Source of the DNA: Erigeron canadensis
Lineage: Eukaryota; Streptophyta; Magnoliopsida; Asterales; Asteraceae
NCBI RefSeq assembly: GCF_010389155.1
Contig: NC_057762.1
Location: forward strand, 6,931,513 to 6,995,512
DNA length: 64,000 nucleotides
Direction: 5' to 3'
Each line of letters starts with the position of its first letter. Position 1 is the stretch's first letter. Below, one piece after another: positions 48,701 to 60,300 of the stretch. Made by a program: the position numbers and the translations under genes. The notes under the pieces are model-generated. The model made no database searches and was not told the DNA's origin. It saw only the letters and a list, made by a program, of their open reading frames with translations.

Positions 48701-49923
48701 GAAATCTCCAAAAGTTTATTCTCAGTGTAATGAACCTCCCAAACCACCATTTCTAAATAGTTAGACTGATGCTGAAGTAACATAATTTTGATAATAGCTA
48801 TTGAATGACTAAATGATTAAGAGAAAATCAGAAATGCTAGAGAGACAATGTTGGGGTAAGGATTAGACCTGATTCGACCAGTCTATTTTGTTGACTTAAC
48901 ATCTTACAATCTGATGTCTACAGGGTAAGAAGTTCAATACCAAGACACATGGGCAGACCAAAGAACCAAATGTAGCAGATGTCCCCACCCTTGATCATAT
49001 CAGTGACAGCGGCGATGGACCTAATGGAAAAACCAATAATTTGGGTTTAACTTTTCCTAAAAGGCCTGCTGATGGAGCAGGAGATGGATTTGTGACATCA
49101 GTCAAAGGAGTATTCTCACTACAACGCCGTAAGGCCAGGGCATTTGTGCTCCGCACCATGAGAAATGAAGGAGAAGAACGGATGCCTGGGGAATGGAGTG
49201 ATAGTGAGGATTATTCTCCTTTTGCTAGGCAGCTCTCCATAACTAAAGCTAAGAAGCTTATACGGCACCGCACCAAGAAGTTTAACTCAAAGAAAGGTCA
49301 GTTTAGGAAATTTGGATTTGTGTTTTGGAACTAGTTACTCCCAATAATCAGTTTTTAATGTTTGGATTAATATATTAAGCTTTTGATTGCATGTTCATAC
49401 CACAAGCAACAGCTGATTATCTAAGCTTAAAATGAAACTATCTTTTACATCAACCTAATTTGAGATGAAACCACATTTGACCAATTTCTGTTTAGCTGAT
49501 TTCTTACTTTACAACCCTTTAGAGATGATAAATAACATGTGACGCGATCCATTCAACTTTACTTTCACTTTAGTATGCAACTCAACTTGAGTTACTTACA
49601 ATGGTTAGGTGTAAGTAACATGCTCCATATTCATTGTTTCGTTTACCATAGTCGACTCTTTTATTATTTATGATGATACATACGAAGTACTTTTAGAATG
49701 ACATCAAGAAACTTATTGACCCAGCTTCTCTTATGTACCAGGGTTTTCTGTAGATGGGCTTTCATCTTCTCCAAGAGATCACGAAGGATCTGAAAGTGAT
49801 TCATCGGGTGGTGACCCTTTCGAGGAATACCTCGAGTACAAAGCTGCCCAGGAGAAAGCTGAACAAGATGCCACCCAGGAAAACGCTCCCGTAGAACCCC
49901 TAACAAACCCAGAAAACCAATGA
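33759..49923 (+). CDS. SAB: SABRE/KINKY POLLEN family protein (BLTP2/Hobbit-type lipid-transfer bridge)
   Basis: 23 exons join in phase to about 2589 codons: 33759-33823, 34603-34714, 35124-35405, 36302-36561, 37284-37488, 37563-37724, 37811-37888, 37981-38226, 38460-40559, 40976-42734, 43220-43326, 43453-43809, 44339-44457, 44792-45041, 45419-45643, 46038-46177, 46351-46423, 46873-46974, 47059-47166, 47312-47608, 48031-48198, 48924-49296, 49742-49923. Arabidopsis SABRE and KIP are of nearly this length. The start MSPVKFLFIFLF opens a hydrophobic anchor (residues about 4-30), then SVGEIKLSLRKSLVKLGVGF, the family's repeating beta-groove start. Conserved blocks follow, including INDMIYDFDRDYQD, PNAKSDTLLAAWNPP and HLTETMYRMIWGYFFPEEEQ, with a Ser/Lys-rich, basic C-terminus (KAKKLIRHRTKKF). 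Family role: bridge-like lipid transfer at ER contact sites; plant members act in cell expansion, division planes and tip growth. No stop or frameshift found. SABRE versus KIP not resolved. Confidence 0.93.
33824..34602 (+). other. SABRE intron 1
   Basis: GT-AG intron of 779 bp with a TA microsatellite (about 33829-33844) and a GTT/ATT-rich simple repeat (33885-33943). Short frames inside are not coding. Large first introns in plant genes often influence expression; nothing here proves it. Confidence 0.6.
45644..46037 (+). other. GC-AG intron of SABRE
   Basis: Exon 15 ends GACATG and is followed by GCAAGT rather than GT. The acceptor ATACACAG precedes ATCTATGAC. The join gives INDMIYDFDRDY, which matches the conserved family sequence exactly across the junction, and no alternative GT keeps the frame. 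The donor otherwise fits the strong consensus expected of GC donors. Confidence 0.85.
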
Positions 49924-50820
49924 TCTTTTACTTTTTTGCAAGGCCTTGCTTACATTTCCTAAGCCAGCGAGACAATCTCGTTGACTAAAACAGGCAAGGC
50001 TGAGTTTTTGTTCAATGAAACAGCCAATGTAGCTTCTTATATGAGTTATATTTCGATTTTCATTTTTTTTATAATTATATATATATGGTCACCATATCTA
50101 AGAGAAATAAATCAACTAAACAAAATATCTAAGCCATCGAAATTCATAACCAAGTTAATCTTAGCCCTTAAAACTCAAAGTCAAATAATTAAAACTAAAA
50201 AAAGTCAAACTTCTAATAAACAATGGGATATGTACATATTGACAGCAATTTTGAGCGTAACTAAAATAAGTATTTCACAGTGCAACATGCCATAAATTCT
50301 TATAAAGCAATTATCTAATTACGTACAAAAATATCAAACCATATTTCCTAAAGTGGTGCATTGAAGACGACACATATAATCAAAAAGTCAAAATTTATAA
50401 TTAATAACAAATCTTTATGAATGTTAACGGTACTTTAAAGATTTTGATATTTTTTTATTATTTATCTGTGTCCACTAACGCTCCTGTCCAGAGCGAAGAG
50501 AAGGCGAAACGCCGCCGAATCAAGTGACTTCTCCCTTCTTCATTGATCTGGGGGGAAAGGAACCGTCTATCCCTCTCTCATTCCACTTTCGGTGGCAACG
50601 ACTCTTCGAAAAAAGACAACCCATGGTATTCATATTTACCATATATACGAATTATAGTGCTACAATTTCAAATATCTGACTATGATGTATTAACAAAAGT
50701 CAAAGTATGTAATAAATGAAAAATCTTTACATATGTTAAGGAGATTTAACCATATCATTATAAATAAAATACACACTTTTTTCTTCTCATTTCGATACAT
50801 CACAATGTTTAACAAAATGA
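49924..50820. other. SABRE 3' flank, no gene
   Basis: AT-rich sequence with a possible poly(A) signal AATAAA at 50106-50111, about 185 bp after the stop. A GC-richer patch at 50470-50625 (with GAGCGAAGAGAAGGCGAAAC) ends near an ATG followed at once by a GTATT donor-like site. It could be the leader of the downstream MULE gene, but I cannot show it. Confidence 0.45.
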
Positions 50821-52099
50821 CCAAATGAGGAGCCTTTTGATAGTGATGATGAATCATATGCTCCAAGTAGTGATTCTGATGTGGATTCTGTAGCCTCACT
50901 AGACCATTTAAGTGAATGGGAAGATGAAATGAGGTAAGTTAGGAAAGGAAACCCCATTGCCAAGATCCCAACCCCTAGGCAACTTCCTGAGCTTGGTGGT
51001 AATACGCAAGGTCATGAAGATGAAAAATGTGTTAAGACAACAGTTCATACTGAGCATGAGAATTTCATAAATGAACTAATTGAAGCCCTTAAATTAAAGG
51101 ATGGGGAGACTTCCAATGACCCATTGAAACCACCAGAACCAGAATTGCCCAAATTCCCAACTCATGATCCATCTACACATTGGAGATTGAGAAGACCTCA
51201 GGTGGGTGAATTATATACAGACCACAACCAATTGAGAGAATGTTTATCCTATTATGCACTTGCTAATGGATACACCTTATGGTTTGAGAGATCTTGTAAA
51301 ACCAGTTTAATTGCAAAGTGTAGAACTAGACCCCCTAACATCTCTGACCTATCTAAAGGTAAACAGAGAAAGCATATAAGGTTCCCTGCTAAGCAACAAA
51401 AGTGCAAGTTTAGATTTTTTGCCAGATTGAATAATGAGAAGTCATTCCAAATAATGTCCTTGGTTGATGAACACACCTGTGCCATAAACTTCAAGTATGG
51501 TTCTTTGGTTAACTACAAGTGGATAGGAAAACATTTTGCTGAAAGGATTAGATCACAACCAGAAATCAGGCTGTGTGAGATTCAAAATTTGGTTATGAAG
51601 AAGTACAAATGTACTATTTCAAGTCACCAGGCTAGAAGGGCCAGAACATATGCCTTGACAGAATATGAGAAAACCTTAGAGGAGCATTATGGCATGCTAA
51701 ACTCATATGGTCAAGCCATTTTGAAAACAAATCCTGGTTCCACAGTACAATTAGGCACTACAACCAACCCTGATGGTAAAACATACTTTGACAGATTTTA
51801 CACATGTTTCTATGGGTTGAAACAGGGTTGAAGGTTTGGGTGTAGAAGGGTTGTGGCATTGGATGGTTGTTTTCTGAAGAAGCCATTAAGTGGAGAATTA
51901 TTAACTGCAGTTGGAAGGGATGGAAACAACCAAGTATACCCAATTTGTTGGGCTATTGTCAATGTAGAAAACAAACATAACTGGACATGGTTTCTGCAGT
52001 TGTTAAGTCATGATCTTGATTGCCCAGATGGTGCAGAATTAACTCTAATATGAGACCAACACAAGGTAATGTATATTTTGTTTCTGCAGTTACATTTTT

Positions 52100-52190
52100 T
52101 ATATTGAAAATGACTTAATTAACAATGCAAGGCTTCACTTACATTTATATATATTGAAAATGACTTAATTAACAATGCAGGGCTTAATTG
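52100..52190 (+). repeat. Duplicated intron 3' end in the MULE transposase gene
   Basis: The phrase TATTGAAAATGACTTAATTA followed by ACAATGCA appears twice, 47 bp apart, so the intron has two near-identical acceptor regions. The first reads GCAAGG and the second GCAGGG; only the second is a proper AG acceptor in phase. Confidence 0.6.
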
Positions 52191-53224
52191 AGGCTGTGAA
52201 GGATGTTATGCCTAGAGCAAAACACAGGCAATGTGCCAGGCACATTTATGAAAATTTCAGGAAGCTTTACAGTGGTGTGGAGTTCAGAAACCTCTTTTGG
52301 AAAGCTGCCAAGTCCACATATATGGCACAGTATGAGGCTGCTATGCAAGAAATCAAGGTAGCTAATCCTAATGCCTATAATTATTTGATTGAAAGGAATC
52401 CCAAATCTTGGTGTAGGGCATTTTTTGAGATACATAGAGGATGTGAGGCAGTTGAAAATAGCTTTAGTGAGTGTTGGAACAGTGTGCTGTTGAAAATTAG
52501 GAACAAACCTATAATAACTTTGTTAGAAGCATTAAGGGTTATTGTCATGATTAGGTTGGAGTCAATGAGGGATATAAGTGAAAACTGGAAGCATGATGTG
52601 TGTCCTGCAGTTAGGAACAAATTAGAACTTATCAAGAAAGATAGGGCATGTTGGTTGGTGATACATGCAAGTGACAATATCTTTGAGGTGAGAATGCACA
52701 ATTATTCTTATAGTGTCAGTTTAAATGAAGGAAGTTGTACATGTAGAATGTGGGAATTAAGTGGAATTCCATGTATCCATGCAATTGAAGCTATATACAA
52801 GTGTAACAGGGATCCAGAGGAGTACATCTCTTGCTAGTTTAGGAAGGCCAATTACATACAAGCATATAACAAGATTGTGTATCCAGTGGGTGGGATGGAC
52901 ACATGGCCAACAGTTAATTTGCCCAAACCATTGCCCCCTAAGTCTAGAACTATGCCAGGCAGACCTAAGAAAAAGAGGATTAGAGCTGCACATGAACCAA
53001 AAGTTGGGTCAACCAAAGTTACAAAACATGGAGTAGACATGCATTGTAGGAATTGTTGGGCAGTGGGCCACAATGCTAGGACATGTGACTCTAAACCAAA
53101 AGAAAGACTAGCCCATTTACCAAAGCCTCATCAAAAACAACCAAGCACTTCTGCAAATCAACCAAGCACTTCTGCAAGAAAATCAAACACTTCCACAAGA
53201 CCACTAAAGCCTGCAAACCCTTCT

Positions 53225-53395
53225 ACAAGAAAATCAAACACTTCAACAAGACCACCAAAGCGTGCACACTCTTCTGCAAGTTAACCAAACCCTGCACACC
53301 CTTCTGCAAGCCAACCAAACCCTGCACACCCTTCTGCAAGCCAACCAAACCCTGCACACCCTTCTACAAGCCAACCAAACCCTGAAAAAACTTCT
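53225..53395 (+). repeat. 30-bp coding minisatellite
   Basis: The unit CTTCTGCAAGCCAACCAAAC plus CCTGCACACC is repeated about four times, encoding a ten-residue Ser/Pro/Asn/His repeat (SASQPNPAHP). The first copy has CAA changed to TAA, one of the stops of the gene. Confidence 0.75.
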
Positions 53396-54214
53396 GGAAG
53401 TCAACAAAACTCTTCTGAAAATAGACCACTCAGTCCAGGCAAAAAGTTTGTGTTTACCAAAGGAGGCCACAAGTTTGTCACTTCCAGTTCATCAATTGAG
53501 CATCATGATTCATCTTCAGGTATTGTTTGTAGTTGTGGTACTTAATTACAATTCTTGCAAAATGAGGTCAAAATTACAAGTAATTGACTTTGTTATGTGT
53601 TTTGCAGTCAATGTTGCTGCCAAGACCAAAGCAATTCATAAGATTGGAAGAAGACCAACTGCTACTGGGACATTCAGCACCAAACCATTCTCAACACCAA
53701 GACTAGCCGCTACTGGAACAAGTGCAAGCCAATCACCCAATAAGACTAGGAAGGCCAAGGAATATGTCAAGACTAGGACCCCAAGTCAGAGGGCCTTAAG
53801 ACAAAAATTGCAAAGAAGAGTGCCTAGACCAGGGTTGACTGAGGATGATCCTGTGACTCTCTTATAGATTGATCCAACTTTGTTATGTATTTAAGATAAA
53901 CTAGTGAATATTTGGGATGAACTTGTCATATTTTTTGTTTGCAGTTTGTACTACAACTGATCATGTCTTTTGGTTGTGAATGACATATCCCTGGTTATGG
54001 TATTTTGGCAATGTTTATGGTATATTTAGTTATTCTGCTATTTTGGCAAATTCACATTGTTAATTTTCAGTTTAGTTATTATGGTATTTTCTTCATAATA
54101 TAGCTATTTTAGCAGATTGACTTTGACATTTTCATCTTAAAATCCATAACAATAACCAATTGTGGCAAACAAACAACTTCATTCCATTTCTTAGAAACCA
54201 TTACAATGACCAAA

Positions 54215-54748
54215 TTACAATACTAAGACAGCAATTACAAAGCTTAATAATGCCACAACTCTAATCAAAACAACAAAAACAATGTCAAACAGTTTAAGCT
54301 TTGACTTTGCAAAAGTCAACTCTGTTTCAACCTTCTTTTTTTCTTGTGAATCAATATTTTCTTTCATCTTTGCTTGTGAATCAACTTCTTCCTCCATTTC
54401 CTTCTTCTTTGCTTGTGAATGAAGCTCATATACAAGGTTTTTGTAATAATCACTTGGGAGTGGGTCATCAAAGAAACTAAATTTTGTGCAACACCCACTT
54501 TTCACCTAAATCAAAGTTAAATACTGATACTTATTTCCAAATACAAATAACACATAAACCCTAACCCAATTTGACCCCTAAACCAATTCCTGCAAAATTA
54601 GGTCAAAATTGAAAATCACTTACATTAGGGCACTTCACAAATCGACGTCCAGGATTTTAGCGGTCCATGAAGTGATGATGTACATCCTGGCTCCACAATT
54701 ACACTTCATAAATCGCGAATTTGTTGAATTTGATGAAATTGAATCCAT
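54215..54748 (-). pseudogene. GRF-type zinc finger protein, MULE companion
   Basis: Two exons on the minus strand: 54748 to about 54625, and about 54507 to 54215. The first starts MDSISSNSTNSRFMKC and carries a GRF finger (CNCGARMYIITSWTA, then after a one-base frame change NPGRRFVKCPN). The second continues KSGCCTKFSFFDDPLPSDYY, a Lys/Glu-rich coiled coil with Ser-Gln-Ala-Lys repeats, and a C-terminal hydrophobic segment (VVLIRVVALLSFVIAVLVL) that would span a membrane. GRF fingers bind single-stranded nucleic acid. Genes with this GRF, coiled coil and membrane-tail layout often neighbour MuDR transposases in plant genomes, and the convergent arrangement here fits. The one-base loss within the finger suggests a dead copy. 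Confidence 0.65.
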
Positions 54749-54949
54749 GGAGAAAGAGGAACGAGCGGGAGGAGGAAGAGAAAAAAGAGGGAAAGAAAGA
54801 AATGGGGGGAAATCACCAGAATTTAGGGTTTTATATTCTGTTTTTTGTTTAATGGAATTCCACGTGGCAAAAAAAATTATTAACCGGATGAATTACCTTG
54901 TGTATCCGGTAGCATGCGTTAGATAAGCCAAAAAACGTAGTTGGTTACA

Positions 54950-55017
54950 TTACATAGCAAGTCGAGTAGTAGGGTACATTACATAGCATTTTTGTCATAG
55001 TTGGTTACATTCTCATG
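54950..55017 (-). mobile_element. Probable right terminus of the second MULE
   Basis: On the minus strand the sequence begins GAGAATGTAACCAACTATG and repeats CTATGTAATGTA(A)CC twice, a typical MULE terminal style. The matching left end was not found near 50.3-50.8 kb. Confidence 0.45.
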
Positions 55018-55626
55018 CCTTTATACCTTTATTTTATATTTATATATAAAGTTCAATATGTTTTGTGAACTCTTAGTTATATATAGATATATATTGTTTT
55101 GCACTCAGTCAACGACCAGGTATAAATCTAGTTTACTTTGTTAGAGTTGTATAGGACAAGGGACTTTTACTCTGCCATGCCTTTATACAGGACATTAACT
55201 TTTGAGGTAAAATTTCAATCGGAAATAGGTGTCAAATTTCCGCAGTTTTGTGTTTTTTGGAGTGAGACTGCTCGACTTCGAAAGCAAATTCACGTGTAGG
55301 CAGCGCTGTCTGTCGTACCGTTGACTCTATCTATTCATTGAATTTTCTTGATTCCTTTTTTTATATAGGCTCGCTCCCTCTTTTTCCAAAAATTCATGCA
55401 CTTCCCTTTACACCATAGGCCTCTTTAATAGGTTCATAGTCCAAAGCCTTCCATTTCTGTCAAATGACCACCTAGAAATGTTGGGGTGTTAATAAAAACC
55501 AAACATCAACAAAGGTGATGAAAACGAAAGCTATTGGAACTCCCATTCAAAACACTAATGTAGACCCTTAATCAAAATCCAAAGCTAAATATATAAATTG
55601 AGGTGTTGTAATATATCATAGCATAA
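55018..55626. other. Intergenic, no gene seen
   Basis: AT-rich sequence with short C-rich patches. No open frame of interest, RNA gene or element end could be supported. Confidence 0.5.
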
Positions 55627-55801
55627 CAAGCATGGTATCCGCGCAATGTGGCAGCAGTAGTGGGGAAAACGGTCTGCTTTTTTAGGGATTTTGGGTAGTT
55701 ACGTAAAGAAAAAAAACAAAAAAGTCCAAGGGCAAATAAGGTATTTCAAAGACAGAAATATTTAGGGGGAGGGGGTGATTTGCTTTATTAAGGAGTAGAG
55801 A
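55627..55801 (-). mobile_element. Short non-autonomous Helitron (about 175 bp)
   Basis: On the minus strand it starts TCTCTACTCCTTAATAAAGC after an A and ends with a hairpin-like stretch (GCCACATTGCGCGGATACC) followed by ATGCTTG and T. Same layout and same unusual CTYG end as 6775-7032. Confidence 0.55.
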
Positions 55802-56708
55802 TAGAGATAACCGATGGAAAACTAATTCTTCCAAAAACCATAAATAGAAAATATTAGATTTATGCCTGTTTCAAATACACGGCTGTTTTTTATGACATTC
55901 TTATAACAGGATCTATTATTAAATGTGTAAATTTAAATGTAAAAATGGTCTTTGTAAAATAATATAGTTTTAAAACATTACACGCGTATACTATATTTTA
56001 TTTTTTTGTAATGTTTTTCTATGCACAATTTATATTTTTTTTTCATGCAACATTTGTTGCTTATCATCACTTTAAGGTACTTTTCGATTTAAATCGATAT
56101 ATCACAACGTACAATTATCTATACTTAAAAACTGGACGTTATAACTACAAAATAACTTTAGATTAAAAAATAGGTGATAACTATTTACATGAGCAATGTA
56201 CCTTTTATTTCTTATTCAAAATAATGTATTAATTAATAGATAGAATTTGAGATACAAATAACTAAAAATCAATATTAAAATAATATAACATTTAATAATT
56301 GTTTTCTAATTGGTATATTATTAAAAAAAATTAATTTTTATAATTATAAAATGTATGAATTATTTTTTATAATTGATGACTATTTTTAGTTTATTAAATT
56401 GAAATTAAAACCAAACTAATTCATGGTAGAATTCAAATGTTTATCTTTAAATATATAAAAAAGAAACCTTAATCTCAAAATGAAAAAATTTAGACCCTCA
56501 AATAAAACTCAATTTTTAATTAAAACCACTATATCAGAATGATGACGTCATATACTTTTTATAACTTTTAAAAATTTAATTTTAATTTAATAATTTTAAA
56601 TATGGTTATTAATTATGGAAAGTAAATTTTTACATTTTATAACTATAAAAAGGAATTAAATTAATGATATAACTATGAAAGTTAATTCATTTAACAAGTA
56701 TTAATTAA
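55802..56708. other. AT-rich spacer, no gene
   Basis: Very AT-rich (poly-A/T runs and TTTAA-type words) without coding or RNA features. Confidence 0.5.
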
Positions 56709-57347
56709 GGGTATGTTTGGTAAGGGGAAATGAAATCAAAGAAATAGAAATGATTTCATTTCCCTTGTGGCCTTGTTTGGTAAGCCAAAAAAACTAGAAG
56801 TACGAAGAAATTCATTTCCTAAGAAATGGTAACCTTCATATTTTGATTTTCTCTCATTTGGTGAAGAATTGGAGAGAAATTGGTTTTGTAAACAAAAATT
56901 TCTCCGTGTTTTTGAGCTGAGAAAAGGGTTTGTCTTAAAAAAATAAAGTGTATAACAAGATCAAGTCACGTGCTTCTCACATACAACATTTTCAAAATCA
57001 TCCAAACCCTGACACCTCTTATTGGGCGATTTGGTAGCACTCCTCATCTCCTGACTTCATCTCTTCAACATAGGTAAGAATTAGGCCTCACATACCCTTC
57101 TTGTTCACCCCTCTCATTAATTCTCCATTTTGAGTTTTTGACACATACAGATCTGTAACATGTGTTGATAATTATGGTTTTGATTAAAAATAAAAGTTTG
57201 ATAGAAAAGGGATTCAAAGTGGTGCCGAGGTGTCCAATAAGAAATATTGCTCATCTTGTCTAAGGCTGCTAGTTTAAGAACTTCAAGTGCTTTTAAGTAA
57301 TATACACACATAAACAAACACACAATATATATATATATATATATATA

Positions 57348-60300
57348 GGGAAAAGTTATTTTAGGAACCCTACAAAAAGTAGGAACCTTTAGGAACCCTA
57401 TAAGTAAATCCCAACCATTAAATAATAGTGATCGAGGGCTAAAATGCAGGGTGGCAAAAGTGTAAATAAATTAAAGAAATAAATGAGTAGAACATGTGAT
57501 CAAGGGCATAAACGTCATAAAAAAATTGACATTAAAGTCAAATATGTTTCAATATTTCCAAATCAATGGACGGAAGAATAAAAACCACTTTTGTCTCTAA
57601 CCTACCTTCCCTTGAAAAACTCCATTGAAGATATCAATAACCAAATCATATCCAAAAGTTAGGCAAAAATTCAAATCAAATAAACGAGAGGTGCGTGTGA
57701 TCAACAAAAAAAAGGGAGAAGATAACCATTGGTGATCCAGTAAAATAGCGAGGGGTATTTTTTTTTTTTGCTACTCACGATATTGACGCGGGTTGATAAT
57801 TTCTAAAGCCGCCGACTTGAGTTTTGTGCATCCGTATTCAGGACGATAGACGGAGATAAATGTTTTATGTTTTTCATTGGTTAATTGATTCATAGTAATT
57901 GAGCATATGTGAATAGTGAACACGTGTCACATTTATATGTTTAAGGCATGTTTGTAAGTGATTATTTGTGATAAAAGCAATATGATTGATAAACACGATA
58001 ATTTTTGCTTAGTGTATATCTTATATGATTCTTTAAGAATACACAAAATATTCGGGTATTTGTATCAACTGTGAGCATTTGTTCATTGGTAGACAGGATT
58101 ATTTGTGATCAGTGTAAATCCCATATGATGTGCATATGTGTTTGTGTAAAAGCTAGAGCTGTGAAAAGTAAAGGCAAAACAAGTATGTGTTTGTGTAGGA
58201 GCTAGAGCTGTGAAAAGTAAAGGCAAAACAAGTACAATGGAGAGAATCAAAGCAACAAGTATGATGTAAGGAAATGGTTAAGTTTTTATTTGCGTTTTTT
58301 CATAGTTAAATATGATTGTTTGTGTGCATATTTGTTTGTGTAGACATGATTATATGTGATTAGTGTGTGCATATGTGTTTGTGTAGATGTGATTATATGT
58401 GATCGGTGTGTCCATATATGTTTGTGTAGACATGATTATATGTGATCAGTGTGTGCATATGTGATCAGTGTGAGTATATGTGAGATATGGTTTAGGAACA
58501 AGTCAATGTGAAACTTTTGATCAGTTTGAGCATATGTAATTATATGCAATCAATGTAAGTATATGTGAAATATGGTTTTAAGGATATTTTTTCTAGCTAA
58601 ACTATCTTGATGATCATATGTGCATTCATATTTAAGTATAATTGTTTGTGTGTATATGTGTTTTGGTAGACAAATTATGTGTGATCAGTGTTTGCATATG
58701 TGATTTGTATGAGTATATATGAAATATGGTTTGGGACCAAGGCAATGTGGATTTTCTAGCTACATATGCTCATGATCATATGTGCTTTCATAGTTAAGTA
58801 TGATTATGTGTATATGTGTTTTGGTGGATATGATTATATGTGATCAACGTGCGTATATGTATCCAATAGTCATATATATGCAGTCAATTACCATATCTAT
58901 TCAAGTAAATTTACATTTAAGTACTTTGGCTATGTAAATGTATGTTTCATGCTTCATAATCACATGTGCATGAACGTGTATAATTAAAAATATAACTGAA
59001 TTTGGTGATGTAGATGTAACTTTTGTAATTTTTCTAAGCAGGTGACGAATCCCGTGGGAGGAAAATAGGAGTAAGAAGACAAATAGTAACACTAAGAATA
59101 GGAAAGAAAATGTGTCAAAAAAAAGACAGAAAGAGGGACGAATCTATTAGCCAAGGAATAAAGAACAAAACTACTTGCTAGACTTGTGGTTGACTACAAC
59201 GCAGACCGGTAACTTGGGAACAATGGAGATCATTCAATATGGCAGGCTTCATTTGAATTTGATAGTTGTTTGGTTTTTAATGCAATGATTCATATAATTA
59301 GAAGGCATGTATGCACATACGAACAATCAAAAGGTGCATATGTATGTGCATATGAACAATCAAAAGAAGTATATTGTTTTATGGCGGTTCTAGTGATTGG
59401 ATCGGTTGTAGCTATAACTACAAGGCTACCATGTTATTTACGTTTAACTCTTTTGTTAGATTGAAACGTCCATTTTTTTTGTTACTGAGGTATGTTGTTA
59501 ACAACTTAACATCATCGATTATAGTCCAAAGTTTTGTTGAGTTGGTTTACTTATTTATCCAAGATGTACAAGCGTGTATGGATAGACTGTTCTATAATGA
59601 AATGCAACGAATGGGGAAAATGTAATAGTATATAATTACCTCTTTTATTAAATAATCAAAGTACAAAATTTTATTACAATCCTCAGCCTAAATTTACTAC
59701 TTGTGAGCTTTAAAGTAGGATCATAGATAAACATTTCCGAACACCGAGTATTTAGGTTTGCCACGTTAAATCCATGTAATAGTCAAATCCATGACCTTTA
59801 ATTAGCAGGTATCTAGTAGATGACAGAACTCAATATCCGTAACATTCGTGCAACATCAAACATGGTCACATAAGCTTATGTAAAATTAACGGTAAAAGTT
59901 GTTGAATATGTTAACACTACACTATGTACATGTAACATCTAGCTAACCTGATATTCAAACCTTATCTTTTGGTTACATGTAACAATTGGTAAAAGACATC
60001 GAGTAGTTGACGTGGATATCAAAAATAACTCGGCCCCAAAAACAGAAGTACACATGATTGTAAAAACATATATGCTTATTTGGCAACTATATATCAAATT
60101 TTGAAATTTACAATCATCAAAGTCACACAGGTCAGAAAACATTATATAGTATATACTCATATAATTGTTTGCTAAATAGAGGGCTGACTGCATACTTACG
60201 ATCATCAAACACAGGCTAAAAAACAATTGTAAACACACATAAGTTAATAAATTAAAAAAAAAAAAAGGAAAAGAACACATACACATAAATGAATCTCAAA

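Larger units (their letters stand above)
50821..53867 (+). pseudogene. MuDR-type MULE transposase with SWIM and CCHC zinc fingers, inactivated
   Basis: One long reading frame with two introns (52066-52180 and 53520-53607) reads through. Parts: acidic N-terminus (EEPFDSDDESYAPSSDSDVD); MuDR N-domain (VGELYTDHNQLRECLSYYAL); transposase core with Asp in VVALDGCFLKKP, CARHIYENFRK (C-x-x-H) and Glu in ENSFSECWNSVL; SWIM finger CTCRMWELSGIPCIHA; CCHC knuckle CRNCWAVGHNARTC; then a Ser/Pro/Thr-rich tail to DDPVTLL at 53867. In-frame stops at 50935, 51829, 52051, 52835 and 53282 break it. No frameshift is needed between them. It would have been the cut-and-paste enzyme of a MULE. Its left terminus is missing, so the element is truncated. 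Confidence 0.8.

Noticed and set aside
52184..53073. Minus-strand frames opposite the MuDR transposase
   Set aside because: Shadows of the coding strand, whose motifs are clear.
59270..60286. Frames of 64-115 codons in the 3.5-kb element
   Set aside because: Composition and residue use are those of random AT-rich sequence; no motif found.
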